From positions 682,001 through 746,000 of the forward strand of contig JAEINU010000001.1 in NCBI GenBank assembly GCA_016342685.1: DNA of 64,000 nucleotides, given 5' to 3'. Position numbers and translations under genes: made by a program. This DNA comes from Bacteroidales bacterium. GTDB lineage: Bacteria > Bacteroidota > Bacteroidia > Bacteroidales > UBA12077. Below the pieces are notes generated by a model that saw only the letters and a list, made by a program, of their open reading frames with translations, was not told the DNA's origin and made no database searches. Of this stretch, positions 34,870 through 43,514 are shown piece after piece. Every line of letters begins with the position of its first letter. Positions within the stretch are counted from its first letter, which is position 1.

Positions 34870-36243
34870 TTAAAAAGTATAATTAAGTCCTATACTAATA
34901 ACGTAGGCTTTATCTTCGCACTTTACATTTGTGTTTGTGATTGGAACACCTCCTAGTTGAAGCATTTCTGCATTCTTAGAGCTTGTATCATAATCTTTCC
35001 AGAAGGTCATTGCAAAACCTAAATTAAGTTTTAGGTTATTAACAACTTCATAAGCACCACCAAGTCCAATATTTAAATTGGAGTTTTTAAGAGCTTCGTA
35101 CCAACCAAGATTCGAATAATAAACTTCTTTATCTTCATCATTTTCGTATCCAAAGTGAGTGTATGAGCTACCAATACTAAGTTGTAATTTTTCATTCATA
35201 TCGTAAGCAAATCCAAGACCTAAAGTATAACAATCTCCGGCTATTTCAGATGTTTCCACTTCAAGAGGAGTTCCTTCATACGTTTTTCCCCAATCAGCTT
35301 TTGTTTGGAAATAGTAGTTGTAGTTTATTTCTGTTCTTAATTTATCCGTAATCTTATAAGAAATACCAGTATTAATTACAGCAGGAAGATCTCTGCGATT
35401 TTTCTTTCCATCGGTAAACATTCCTGTATCATCCGTTTTTACATCGTTTTCAAAGTCAAGTTTAACTTTTGATTCATAATGAGCCGCAATGTTTATCTTT
35501 TTGTTTAATGCAACATTAAGACCTAAAACATACCCAAAACCATTCGCTTCGGCGCTATAATCAATGTTTATCGATTGATCCGGGGCTCCAAAAGGAGAAT
35601 CAGTTAAACTTAAAGAAGCCTTTGTTTTGTTTGTTCCTTTAATATATCGACCACCAGCAGAAACAGAAAATACATCGTTTATTTTATAACTAAAGCCTAA
35701 AGGAATTGTCAAATAATACGACGATGCCTCAAGAGATTGCTCATTTGCTCCATAAATATCGTTTAGTGTTGTTCCTACAGGAAATGGAGCAGGAGCGGCA
35801 GTTGTGTAAAGTATTTGTTTTGTAATAATATCTGTTGATATCGATCCATCGGGATAATTAACCGTAGCACCGCCTCCTGCGATATAAACACCACTATAAA
35901 CTGCCCACTTTTCTTTTACGTATGTAGCGTAAAACATTGGAAGAAAAGCATCAATGCCATCTTGTTCAAATGTTTTTTCTCCTTCGCCTAGACCCAAATC
36001 GTAGGTGTGTTTAGGCTGACGAATAAGCGTTTGATTACTTATGTTGATATGTAATCCTGGGTTTAAAAATGTTAATCCTGCAGGATTGTAATTCACAATA
36101 TCAGCAGCATCTAGCGATGCATTTCTGTTGTTCATTCGAATCCATTCCGAACTCATGTTCGCTAAATTATCCATTTGTGCATTTACCTTGCTATAAAAGA
36201 CAGATATTAAGATAAATGATACTAATAATATACGTTTTTTCAT
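34870..36243 (-). CDS. OmpP1/FadL family outer-membrane porin
   Basis: A 457-residue outer-membrane beta-barrel of the FadL type, which imports hydrophobic compounds such as long-chain fatty acids. The start at 36243 is chosen because it places a signal peptide (ending KVNAQ, residue ~23) at the N-terminus; an upstream in-frame ATG at 36291 would add 16 polar residues before it. The hatch region contains NRNASLDAADIVNYNPAGLTFL, the NPAG motif being diagnostic. Alternating amphipathic strands fill the rest, and the chain ends with aromatic Phe (VISIGLNYTF), the barrel assembly signal. It is monocistronic between hairpin-rich gaps. Substrate not determinable. Confidence 0.92.
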   Translation of the reverse strand: MKKRILLVSFILISVFYSKVNAQMDNLANMSSEWIRMNNRNASLDAADIVNYNPAGLTFLNPGLHINISNQTLIRQPKHTYDLGLGEGEKTFEQDGIDAFLPMFYATYVKEKWAVYSGVYIAGGGATVNYPDGSISTDIITKQILYTTAAPAPFPVGTTLNDIYGANEQSLEASSYYLTIPLGFSYKINDVFSVSAGGRYIKGTNKTKASLSLTDSPFGAPDQSINIDYSAEANGFGYVLGLNVALNKKINIAAHYESKVKLDFENDVKTDDTGMFTDGKKNRRDLPAVINTGISYKITDKLRTEINYNYYFQTKADWGKTYEGTPLEVETSEIAGDCYTLGLGFAYDMNEKLQLSIGSSYTHFGYENDEDKEVYYSNLGWYEALKNSNLNIGLGGAYEVVNNLKLNLGFAMTFWKDYDTSSKNAEMLQLGGVPITNTNVKCEDKAYVISIGLNYTF

Positions 36244-36322
36244 ATTTATGCGTTTTATTAAATTATTAGAATGATTTGGTAGAATATTCAAATTTAAAAA
36301 TATTTTTTTTCTTTAGATCAAA

Positions 36323-36345
36323 AATGAGTGAAAATATCACTCATT
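36323..36345 (-). terminator. hairpin with T-run, end of methyltransferase transcript
   Basis: AATGAGTGA/TCACTCATT is a perfect 9-bp inverted repeat with a 5-nt loop. On the minus strand it is followed by TTT within TCATTTTTGATC. It lies 120 bp after the methyltransferase stop and 80 bp before the FadL-type start, so it probably separates the two transcripts. Confidence 0.6.
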
Positions 36346-36379
36346 ATCAAACTTAGCCTGATTTTGAAATAGTAGATTG

Positions 36380-36412
36380 TGGGTTAATTGATAGGTTTTA
36401 TCAATTAACCCA
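36380..36412 (-). terminator. second hairpin downstream of the methyltransferase gene
   Basis: TGGGTTAATTGATA (36380-36393) is perfectly complementary to 36399-36412 around a 5-nt loop, a 14-bp stem. No U-run follows on the minus strand, so it may protect the mRNA 3' end or act with the second hairpin rather than terminate alone. Confidence 0.45.
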
Positions 36413-36463
36413 ATGAATGTTTAAAGGAGATGAAAGAAATCTAATACTTTGATTTAGTAAAGA

Positions 36464-37171
36464 TTAGTATTTGTGAATTAAAAAGATTGATGGTCGTTTA
36501 TGCAGATTCGGAATGTCTTTTTTCCATTCTTTTACCGATCTGGTTTTAATATATTCCGTTTCAAGTGTGATATCAGCAGCTATGCCAATTTTAGTTTCTG
36601 CAGAACAACTTGATAATAAATCTTCAAATAAGTGATTATTTCTGTACGGTGTTTCAATAAATAATTGAGTCTGGTTCTCCACTTGAGATCTTCTTTCTAA
36701 ATCCTTAATACGTTTAATTCGCTCTTGCTTTTGGATTGGCAAATACCCTACAAAAGCGAAACTTTGTCCGTTTAAGCCAGAAGCCATTACAGAAAGTAAA
36801 ATAGACGATGGTCCAACCAAAGGAACAACTGGAATGTTTTTTTCATGTGCAATTGCTACAATTTCAGCACCTGGATCAGCAACTCCCGGAGTACCCGCCT
36901 CCGATATGATACCGACATTCTGATTTTCTTTTATAGGATTTAAATACGCTGCATATTGATCTGGCGACGAATGCTTATTTAATTCGTAAAAAGTTAAATC
37001 ATCAATCTTCGTTTTAATTCCTGCTTTAATTAAGTACCTGCGAACAGTTTTTATATTTTCTACAATGTAATGATTTGTCGAGTTAATAATATCGACAACA
37101 TATGAAGGAATAACTTGTTCTATAGGACTATCGCCTAGTGTAGTTGGAATTAAATATACTTTTGCACTCAT
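36464..37171 (-). CDS. RsmI-like tetrapyrrole-methylase-fold methyltransferase
   Basis: A 235-residue SAM-dependent methyltransferase of the TP-methylase fold. The N-terminus (KVYLIPTTLGD) matches the RsmI-type start, VGIISEAGTPGVADPGAEIV at ~85-105 is the RsmI signature, and VVPLVGPSSILLSVMASG at ~116-133 completes the SAM site. RsmI proper 2'-O-methylates C1402 of 16S rRNA. This shorter form is the RsmI-related paralogue common in Bacteroidota, and I cannot tell whether it modifies rRNA. It lies 11 bp downstream of the RAYT transposase stop, on the same strand, which may be insertion next to it rather than a functional operon. Confidence 0.85.
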   Translation of the reverse strand: MSAKVYLIPTTLGDSPIEQVIPSYVVDIINSTNHYIVENIKTVRRYLIKAGIKTKIDDLTFYELNKHSSPDQYAAYLNPIKENQNVGIISEAGTPGVADPGAEIVAIAHEKNIPVVPLVGPSSILLSVMASGLNGQSFAFVGYLPIQKQERIKRIKDLERRSQVENQTQLFIETPYRNNHLFEDLLSSCSAETKIGIAADITLETEYIKTRSVKEWKKDIPNLHKRPSIFLIHKY

Positions 37172-37182
37172 TTTTATTTTAT

Positions 37183-37866
37183 TTAAAATGAATCTTCAAT
37201 CAATTGACCTTTTAATTGATTTAGTTCATGTTGTTGTTTATGAAAAAATATTAGATTATTTAAATCATCAAACAATTCTATAACATCGTTTCGAACTAAT
37301 TTAGTTTCTTTCAATGATAAAATCGATTGAAAACTACTCCATTGATATTCACTTATTTCATCCGTGAAATTATGATGAACAGGATTATGGTGAATATAAT
37401 AAACTAAGTATTTTAAATAACTTTCATCTGCAATTAACTTTCTTCGAAAAGCCTTTTCAAATAAGCTGCCATGTCGATTATATCTTTTATTGAAATACTT
37501 AGCGTAAGCATTAAATAAATGAGAAAAATGTTTTATTGGCTTAGGTTTTAGGACACTTTCAGGTTCTTTGAACTCTGAAAGGTCTTCTGTTATTTTAAAC
37601 CTAACGGAGTCGTTAGACCCGTTAGAGTTTGAATCTAAAGATTTATAGTAACCAATTTCATCTTCTTCCTTTATTCTGATTAGGAAATGAAAGTGATTTG
37701 TCATTAAACACCATGCATAAGTATTTGCAATAGGATCTATATATTTTGTATATAATTTCAAAAAATGTTCATAATCATTTTTATCTACAAATAGATTGCA
37801 ACTATTAATACCACGATTGTATATGTGATAATACTTACCGTATTCTATTGGCGCTAATTTCGTCAT
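37183..37866 (-). CDS. RAYT-type (REP-associated, Y1) transposase
   Basis: A 227-residue single-strand DNA transposase-like protein. The chosen start is ATG 37866 (MTKLAPIEYGKYYHIYNRG), which is the usual RAYT N-terminus; an in-frame ATG 24 bp upstream adds only eight residues. The HUH motif is NHFHFLI at about residue 68, and the probable catalytic Tyr is in YLKYLVYYIHHNPV near residue 165. RGSLFE-like RHGSLFEKAFRRKL precedes it. RAYTs process palindromic REP sequences and are usually domesticated, single-copy genes without IS ends. No flanking IS termini are visible, but palindromes occur on both sides (34486-34846 and 37986-38062), which fits. Confidence 0.88.
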   Translation of the reverse strand: MTKLAPIEYGKYYHIYNRGINSCNLFVDKNDYEHFLKLYTKYIDPIANTYAWCLMTNHFHFLIRIKEEDEIGYYKSLDSNSNGSNDSVRFKITEDLSEFKEPESVLKPKPIKHFSHLFNAYAKYFNKRYNRHGSLFEKAFRRKLIADESYLKYLVYYIHHNPVHHNFTDEISEYQWSSFQSILSLKETKLVRNDVIELFDDLNNLIFFHKQQHELNQLKGQLIEDSF

Positions 37867-37947
37867 AATAATTTGTAAAGTTAAGTACAATATGTGGAAA
37901 TTAGTATCTAAATTTTAAAATACCAATTTTATAATTGCCCCTTTTTT

Positions 37948-37980
37948 TTAAGATTCTATCTCGATATTACCACTATGTTC
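37948..37980 (-). pseudogene. short remnant of a histidine kinase C-terminus
   Basis: On the minus strand 11 codons read EHSGNIEIES then stop, matching the last conserved beta-strand region (H.G.IE) of kinase ATPase domains. An 18-nt block ACATAGTGGTAATATCGA is identical in the remnant at 38095-38269. The upstream sequence is a palindrome, so the rest is lost. Confidence 0.45.
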
Positions 37981-37985
37981 TGTTG

Positions 37986-38062
37986 GCGCGGACATGTTGT
38001 CCGTGCTAATAACTATTGTGCTTTGTCTATCCTTCGAGTCCCGATAACTAACTGGACAGGAT
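37986..38062. repeat. REP-like palindromes upstream of the RAYT gene
   Basis: GCGCGGACA (37986-37994) pairs with TGTCCGTGC (37998-38006) with one G-T wobble and a 3-nt loop. ATCCT (38029-38033) pairs with AGGAT (38058-38062), and the element ...ATCCTTCGA...ACAGGATGAC resembles a split version of the GAGCCTGTCGA elements at 34700-34846 read on the other strand. Confidence 0.5.
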
Positions 38063-38094
38063 GACAATTTGATATAATTTTTATCTTTAAACTA

Positions 38095-38269
38095 TCAACT
38101 AAAAACTAGACTTACAGAAGTTTTACCTTGCTTCGAAGAAATTTCGATATTACCACTATGTGCAAACATAATTTGTATTGCAATGGAAAGCCCTATTCCC
38201 CAGCCATTCAGTTTTTGCAGTATGAAATTGGGAAATGTTTTTTTTAAATCACCCAATGAATTATTTCTT
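38095..38269 (-). pseudogene. truncated second histidine kinase C-terminal tail
   Basis: Immediately after the stop of the intact kinase, a second minus-strand frame is open for about 57 codons. It contains WGIGLSIAIQIMFAHSGNIE followed by a typical kinase end (GKTSVSLVFS) and TGA at 38095-38097. This is the G2 box and last strands of an HATPase domain, similar to but distinct from the intact kinase end (SGIGLSLARQIMFSHNGNIE). There is no start codon or upstream kinase domain. It is best read as the remnant of a duplicated or replaced kinase tail. Confidence 0.65.
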
Positions 38270-38272
38270 TTA

Positions 38273-39619
38273 TTAGATTTCGTTAAAAATTAATTTAACA
38301 CAGGTTCCTTTGGAGCCAGGTGAAAACTCAATATTTCCATTATGAGAAAACATTATTTGTCGTGCTAAAGAAAGACCGATGCCACTTCCTTGTTCTTTTG
38401 TTGTGTAAAAAGGGAGAAATACTTTTTTTGCAACCTGCAATTCAATGCTTTTGCCATTATCATAAAATTCAATATAATTTTTATTTTCAAGCTTAAATGC
38501 CTTGATTTCAATAGTTGTTTGCTCTCCATCTAAACCAGCTTCAATGGCATTTTTTATAATGTTGTTAATGGTAAGTTCGATTAGCCTTTTATCCATTTTT
38601 ATCAATAAATCATCTGGCATTATACTGATATTAAATCGAATATGAGAAAAATTAGTTTTGTAAACATCTATAATATTTTCCAATAAATCAGAAATATTAA
38701 CCTCTTCAATTTCAGGTGTATTAAGTTCCGAAAACTGTCTGAATTTTCCTATAAAACCTTGTAAACTATTAATTCTGTTTTCTATTAGTGAAACACTCTT
38801 AACAGAATCTAAAATGTCTTTTTCGTTTATCTCGTTTAACTTTTTCGCATTTTCTTCAATAAGCAAACAATCTTTTAAAGTATCAACTACAGTTGATATA
38901 GGAGTTACTGTATTTAAAATTTCGTGAGAGAGAACTTTAATTAAACCATTCCACGATTGTAATTCGTAATCGGTAATTTCGCGATCTATATCATGAAAAG
39001 AATAAACTTTTAGATCTTGATTATCTTCTTTAATTCCTGATAATGATATTAAAATACGTCGGGTTAAATTATTAATTTGAATAGTTTCAATACTTTGTTC
39101 GCCGATATTTAATCGATTAAGATTCTCAAATACAGAACTCACTTTTTCTCTTAGATTATTACAGTCGGTAGCAGAAGTACCTAAAATGTTATGAATTGCT
39201 TTATTAGAAAGTTTAATCTTGTTATTACTATCAAACACAATTATTCCGGTTCCAACCTGATTCATTAACTGATTTAAAAGATTCTGTTTTTTTATTTTAT
39301 CATTATTAATCGTCTTTATTTCTGTGTTTATTTTTTCAAATTCTTTTGATAATCCTTTAAATGATTTATCAACTACAGATTTAGAAAAGGCTAAGGTTGT
39401 GTCTTGTTCCTTTATGTGAATCAAAAAGTTAGCTAAATCTGTATTTATTTTACCAACATATCTTATCAAAAGGTAAATCTGAATTGTAAATAGAATACCT
39501 AAAAAAACAAGTGTAAATATCCAATCTCTATTATTAAATAGAAATGCAATTCCAAGAGCAGTTAAGGCAAGGATTAGGGAACGAAATATTATATTAAGAT
39601 TGAAATTATTAAAGTTCAT
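38273..39619 (-). CDS. NtrY-like membrane sensor histidine kinase
   Basis: A 448-residue two-component sensor. Two membrane segments at residues ~10-28 and ~33-53 enclose a periplasmic loop of only a few residues, so it probably senses membrane or cytoplasmic signals. A PAS-like domain spans ~112-205. The H-box is SHEILNTVTPI with His232, the N-box NNIIKNAIEAG near 358, and the G2 box GSGIGLSLA near 413. Its start overlaps the 3' end of the upstream response-regulator gene by 11 bp, so the two are translationally coupled partners. The C-terminus abuts remnants of a second kinase tail. Signal unknown. Confidence 0.93.
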   Translation of the reverse strand: MNFNNFNLNIIFRSLILALTALGIAFLFNNRDWIFTLVFLGILFTIQIYLLIRYVGKINTDLANFLIHIKEQDTTLAFSKSVVDKSFKGLSKEFEKINTEIKTINNDKIKKQNLLNQLMNQVGTGIIVFDSNNKIKLSNKAIHNILGTSATDCNNLREKVSSVFENLNRLNIGEQSIETIQINNLTRRILISLSGIKEDNQDLKVYSFHDIDREITDYELQSWNGLIKVLSHEILNTVTPISTVVDTLKDCLLIEENAKKLNEINEKDILDSVKSVSLIENRINSLQGFIGKFRQFSELNTPEIEEVNISDLLENIIDVYKTNFSHIRFNISIMPDDLLIKMDKRLIELTINNIIKNAIEAGLDGEQTTIEIKAFKLENKNYIEFYDNGKSIELQVAKKVFLPFYTTKEQGSGIGLSLARQIMFSHNGNIEFSPGSKGTCVKLIFNEI

Positions 39620-40979
39620 ATTTCGATATTTTAAAGTATAGGGTTGTTCTTGATATTCCCAATGATTCGGCTGCTTTCGACATATTCCCTTTTGTTTGCT
39701 TTATCGCTTTTTTAATTGCAATTTTTTCTAGCTCTGTTAGATTTAGGATATCCAAATTTTCAAAGTGTGATTGAATATCCGAAAAAGCAAAATCTTCAGG
39801 AGATAAAATCTTTTTGTCAGAAAGAATTACAGCTCGTTCTATAGAATGTTTAAGTTCTCGAATATTACCTGGCCAGGAGTAATTCTCCAATTTTGTAATA
39901 GCAGATTTACTTAACGTGATATTTGGCTTATTATATTTATGCGAATATGTTTGAATAAAATGATTGCATAAGGGCAATAAATCTGCTTTTCGATTTTTCA
40001 AATCAGGCACATCAATTTGTACGGTGTTAATTCTAAATAATAAATCTTCTCGAAATTTATTCTCTTGAATGAGCGATTTTAGAGGTTTGTTAGTCGCACA
40101 AATCAACCTGAAATCTATTTTCTTTGATTTCGACGATCCTAATCTGGTAATGGTTTTAGTTTGTAAAACAGTTAATAATTTCGATTGTAGATGCATTGGT
40201 AGGTTTCCAATTTCGTCTAAAAAAAGTGTACCATTATTGGCAACCTCAATTTTTCCAGCTCTATCTTCTTTTGCATCTGTAAAAGCCCCTTTTTTATATC
40301 CAAATAATTCACTTTCAAACAAAGATTCTGTTAATGATGACAAATCAACCGACATAAAAACCTGATTTTTTCGATACGATTTACGGTGAATTTCTCTGGC
40401 TACAACTTCTTTTCCGCTTCCATTCTCTCCCAGAATTAATATGTTCGCATCCGTTTCAGCAACTTTGTCAATTATGATTTCTATTGCTTTCATCTCTTCC
40501 GAAGATGTTCTTAAAATGCCTTTCCCAGAATCGATAGGATTGTTAAGTATATGTTTTTGATCTATTAGCTCATTAACTTCGTTTCGGGATTTTCTTAGTT
40601 TTATTCCTGCTTTTATTGTCGTCAAAAGTTTCTGATTATCCCAAGGTTTCAAAAGAAAATCAAACGCACCTTCTTTAATTCCATCAACTGCTAATTCAAC
40701 TTTTCCAAAAGCGGTTATTAAAATTATTACGGCATCCTTATCACGTTTCAGAATTTCTCGAAGCCAGAATATACCTTCATTTCCAGAATGTTTTCCGGGA
40801 GATAAATTCATGTCTAATAAAACAATGTCAAAACTTTCCTTCTCGAAAGTACTTATTAAAGTATTTGTCGAAGCTAAGGATTGTACCGAAGAAAAATGCC
40901 GACCTAAAAACAATTCAAGCGATTCGCGTATTTGCTGGTTATCGTCAATAATAAGTATGTTGGAATTTATGATTCCCAT
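39609..40979 (-). CDS. NtrC-family sigma-54-dependent response regulator
   Basis: A 456-residue activator of sigma-54 RNA polymerase. The receiver domain (~5-125) has acidic pair D12/D13, phospho-acceptor Asp56 and Lys111 (LLKPWD). The AAA+ domain has Walker A GENGSGKE (184-191), the sigma-54-contact loop as GAFTDA (231-236, a G-to-D variant of GAFTGA) and Walker B LFLDEIG (252-258). A Fis-type helix-turn-helix closes the protein (GNMSKAAESLGISRTTLY, ~430-447). It is co-transcribed with the sensor kinase and divergent from an FtsX-type permease; a candidate sigma-54 promoter with paired upstream sites lies in the shared intergenic region, making the permease its likely target. Confidence 0.95.
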   Translation of the reverse strand: MGIINSNILIIDDNQQIRESLELFLGRHFSSVQSLASTNTLISTFEKESFDIVLLDMNLSPGKHSGNEGIFWLREILKRDKDAVIILITAFGKVELAVDGIKEGAFDFLLKPWDNQKLLTTIKAGIKLRKSRNEVNELIDQKHILNNPIDSGKGILRTSSEEMKAIEIIIDKVAETDANILILGENGSGKEVVAREIHRKSYRKNQVFMSVDLSSLTESLFESELFGYKKGAFTDAKEDRAGKIEVANNGTLFLDEIGNLPMHLQSKLLTVLQTKTITRLGSSKSKKIDFRLICATNKPLKSLIQENKFREDLLFRINTVQIDVPDLKNRKADLLPLCNHFIQTYSHKYNKPNITLSKSAITKLENYSWPGNIRELKHSIERAVILSDKKILSPEDFAFSDIQSHFENLDILNLTELEKIAIKKAIKQTKGNMSKAAESLGISRTTLYFKISKYEL

Positions 40980-41003
40980 TTTTTTAGCTCAAATATAAAA
41001 AAT

Positions 41004-41058
41004 TGTAAGCTTTCTTAACAATAAGTGTAAGGTTTCTTAACACTATTTGAGAGTGTTA
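41004..41058. promoter_or_regulatory. candidate enhancer sites for the NtrC-type regulator
   Basis: Two copies of TGTAAGsTTTCTTAACA (41004-41020 with C, 41026-41042 with G) repeat with a 22-bp period, two helical turns. Each copy is itself a gapped near-palindrome (TGTAAG...CTTAACA). A third symmetrical site TAACACT/AGTGTTA spans 41038-41058. They lie 70-130 bp upstream of the predicted transcription start of the permease gene, the normal place for an NtrC-type activator, and just before the regulator's own start. Confidence 0.6.
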
Positions 41059-41106
41059 TTCTTATTTCTAATTGTAAACTACAGAAGAATAGTGTGTTGA
41101 AAAATG

Positions 41107-41122
41107 TGGTACGGCAATTGGT
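41107..41122 (+). promoter_or_regulatory. candidate sigma-54 (-24/-12) promoter
   Basis: TGGTACG-GCAA-TTGGT fits TGGCACG-N4-TTGCW: GG at 41108-41109 and TTGG at 41118-41121, with the required 10-bp spacing between GG and the -12 dinucleotide. Deviations are C-to-T in the -24 box and C-to-G in the -12 GC. A start near 41132 would give a leader of about 23 nt before ATG 41155. Confidence 0.55.
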
Positions 41123-41154
41123 TCATTGAGTTAAAATCAATTAATTTTACAGAT

Positions 41155-43506
41155 ATGTTTAAAAATTATTTAAAAGTCTTTTTTCGAAATACATTTAAGA
41201 ATCCTGGTTATTCAACAATTAATATATTGGGCTTAGCAATTGGAATTGCAAGTAGTTTGGTTGCATTTCTTTATATTAACAATGAGTTAAGTATAAATAA
41301 AGGATTTAAAGATTACGATACAATTTATAGAATTGGTGCTGGCTTACACAGTACTACGTTAAACGATTCTATGCCGAATACAGTATACGGGGTAGCTCCT
41401 GCTTTAATAGAGCAAGTTCCAGAAGTTGAAGCTGCAACACGTATTGTGCGTTGGTACGGAAGCGAACTAATTAAGATAGGACAGCAGTTTTATCCCGAAA
41501 CAAACATTTTAATTGCTGATTCGGCATTTTTCGATGTTTTTTCTTTTAAGCTGCTGCAAGGCGATAGAAAAGCATTTATGAAATCGCCTAGGCAAATAGC
41601 CATATCAAAATCATTTGCTATAAAAGTGTTTGGCGATAAAGATCCAATGAATGAAGTTATTGAATACGATGATCGAATTCTTGAAATTGCTTGGGTAATT
41701 GATGATTCGGAAAAAACAATGATAAAATTCGATATTATAAATAGTTTTTCTTATCATAAAGATTTAATTAGTTGGTTAATGTTGGATGTGCATACCTTTT
41801 TTAAACTTAAGGTACCAATTACTCCATTTGTTGAGAAAAAGATTCGCATGGTATCAGATAAAGTTTTATTAGACGCTGTAGGTCAATGGTCAGAAACAGT
41901 TAGTAGTCCTATACAAGCATTTAAAGATGTATACTTATATAGTAATTTAGGTAGAGAAATAGGTAAACGTGGATCTGTAAAAACGCTTTATTTATTTAGT
42001 TTTTTAGCATTTATAATTCTTCTGATAGCTATTATAAACTATGTAAACTTGCTAACATCACATTCCGAAAAACGAAATAAAGAAGTTGGAATACGTAAGG
42101 TCGTAGGTGCTTTTAAAAGTAAACTAAAGGTACAGTTTTTAATGGAATCAGTATTTTTAACGTTTATCTCGCTTCTTATTGGTTTTGTAATTACAGAATT
42201 CTTTTTATACATGGTAAATGGTAACTTGAATATGCAATTAACATTATTCGGTCAGAGCAATTGGTTAATTTATGTTGTGTATATTGTTATTGCAATTTTA
42301 ATTGGTGTATTATCTGGAATTTATCCGGCTTTTATTATGTCGGCATATAATCCAATAAAAGTAATAAAGGGTATAGTTAGTTCAGGAGCAAATACAAATC
42401 TTCTTAAAATTTTATTAGTATTTATACAGTTTACTATTTCAACATCTTTACTTATTGCTATTTTCATTTTTTATTCGCAAATAAACTTCTTAAAAGAAAA
42501 AGATTTAGGATTCGATAAAGAAAATTTGGTAGTATTAAGTGAATGTACAAGTAAATTGAATAATAGTTATGAAAGTATCAGAAATAAATTAATATCTCAT
42601 CCACGTATTCAAAATGTTGCAGGATCACAAAGTATTCCAGGTTGGGGAAGGAGCGGTCAAACAATTAGAAAACTTACCGACGATCCAAAATCAGAATTAG
42701 GATGTGCCGAGAATAGAGTTCTAGATCATTATACCGAAACAATGGGTATTGAAATAATTAAGGGAAGATCTTTTGATCCAAATCTCGACGATAATCGCTC
42801 TGTAATTATTAATGAGACAGCTGCTAGAGAATTAAAACTTGACGATCCAATAGGAGTTGAAGTAATGACAAATAGAGAATCAGTAATAATAGGAGTTGCT
42901 AAAGATTATCATTATTATGGAACTACTGAAAGTTTAACTCCATTGTATTTGTCGAATTATAGAGAAACATTTAATAATATTTCTGTTCGAATTGCCCCTG
43001 AGGATAGGCAAAATACTTTAAGATATATTAAGCAGGTTATTATGGAGCACGATCCTGATTATTTTTGGAATTATTTCTTTATTGATGATATGTTTGAAAA
43101 TCAGTATAAAGTTGAAGAAAGATTATTTAAGATGATTTTTTGGGGATCCGGAATCGCATTAATTCTTTCTGTATTAGGATTATTCGCACTAACATCCTAT
43201 AATGTATCTAGAAAATTTAAAGAAATCGGAATACGTAAAACCTTTGGTGCATCGGTTAATAGTATTGTTAGTAAATTAAATAAGGATATTGTTCGGTGGG
43301 TTTTATTAACAAATATAATATCGTGGCCAGCTGCATATCTTGCAATGAATAATTGGCTGCAAAATTATCCTTACAGAGTGGATATTAATTGGATGTATTT
43401 TATTCTTGCAAGTGCAATAAGTTTAATAATTGCGATTATAACCATTTCGTTTCAAGCATTTAAAGCGGCACGAATGAATCCTGTCGATGCTATAAGATAT
43501 GAGTAA
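41155..43506 (+). CDS. FtsX/MacB-type ABC transporter permease
   Basis: A 783-residue permease with two FtsX repeats. The start at 41155 gives the usual N-terminus MFKNYLKVFFRNTFKNPGYS; an in-frame ATG at 41104 lies upstream of the candidate -24/-12 promoter and is unlikely. TM1 (residues ~20-43) is followed by a large MacB-PCD periplasmic domain, three TMs at ~285-420 with the KEVGIRKVVGAFK coupling motif, a fourth TM, a second periplasmic domain and three C-terminal TMs with KEIGIRKTFGAS. Both coupling motifs are intact. No ATPase or periplasmic adaptor gene lies in the window, so it must use a subunit encoded elsewhere. The link to the divergent sigma-54 system suggests envelope-stress or export control. 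Confidence 0.9.
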   Translation: MFKNYLKVFFRNTFKNPGYSTINILGLAIGIASSLVAFLYINNELSINKGFKDYDTIYRIGAGLHSTTLNDSMPNTVYGVAPALIEQVPEVEAATRIVRWYGSELIKIGQQFYPETNILIADSAFFDVFSFKLLQGDRKAFMKSPRQIAISKSFAIKVFGDKDPMNEVIEYDDRILEIAWVIDDSEKTMIKFDIINSFSYHKDLISWLMLDVHTFFKLKVPITPFVEKKIRMVSDKVLLDAVGQWSETVSSPIQAFKDVYLYSNLGREIGKRGSVKTLYLFSFLAFIILLIAIINYVNLLTSHSEKRNKEVGIRKVVGAFKSKLKVQFLMESVFLTFISLLIGFVITEFFLYMVNGNLNMQLTLFGQSNWLIYVVYIVIAILIGVLSGIYPAFIMSAYNPIKVIKGIVSSGANTNLLKILLVFIQFTISTSLLIAIFIFYSQINFLKEKDLGFDKENLVVLSECTSKLNNSYESIRNKLISHPRIQNVAGSQSIPGWGRSGQTIRKLTDDPKSELGCAENRVLDHYTETMGIEIIKGRSFDPNLDDNRSVIINETAARELKLDDPIGVEVMTNRESVIIGVAKDYHYYGTTESLTPLYLSNYRETFNNISVRIAPEDRQNTLRYIKQVIMEHDPDYFWNYFFIDDMFENQYKVEERLFKMIFWGSGIALILSVLGLFALTSYNVSRKFKEIGIRKTFGASVNSIVSKLNKDIVRWVLLTNIISWPAAYLAMNNWLQNYPYRVDINWMYFILASAISLIIAIITISFQAFKAARMNPVDAIRYE

Positions 43507-43514
43507 GTAGATAT

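Noticed and set aside
36244-36291. FadL-type start at 36291
   Set aside because: It adds 16 polar residues before a normal signal peptide that begins at 36243.
41104-41154. Permease start at ATG 41104
   Set aside because: It overlaps the candidate -24/-12 promoter and adds a tail (MWYGNWFIELK) foreign to FtsX-type N-termini.
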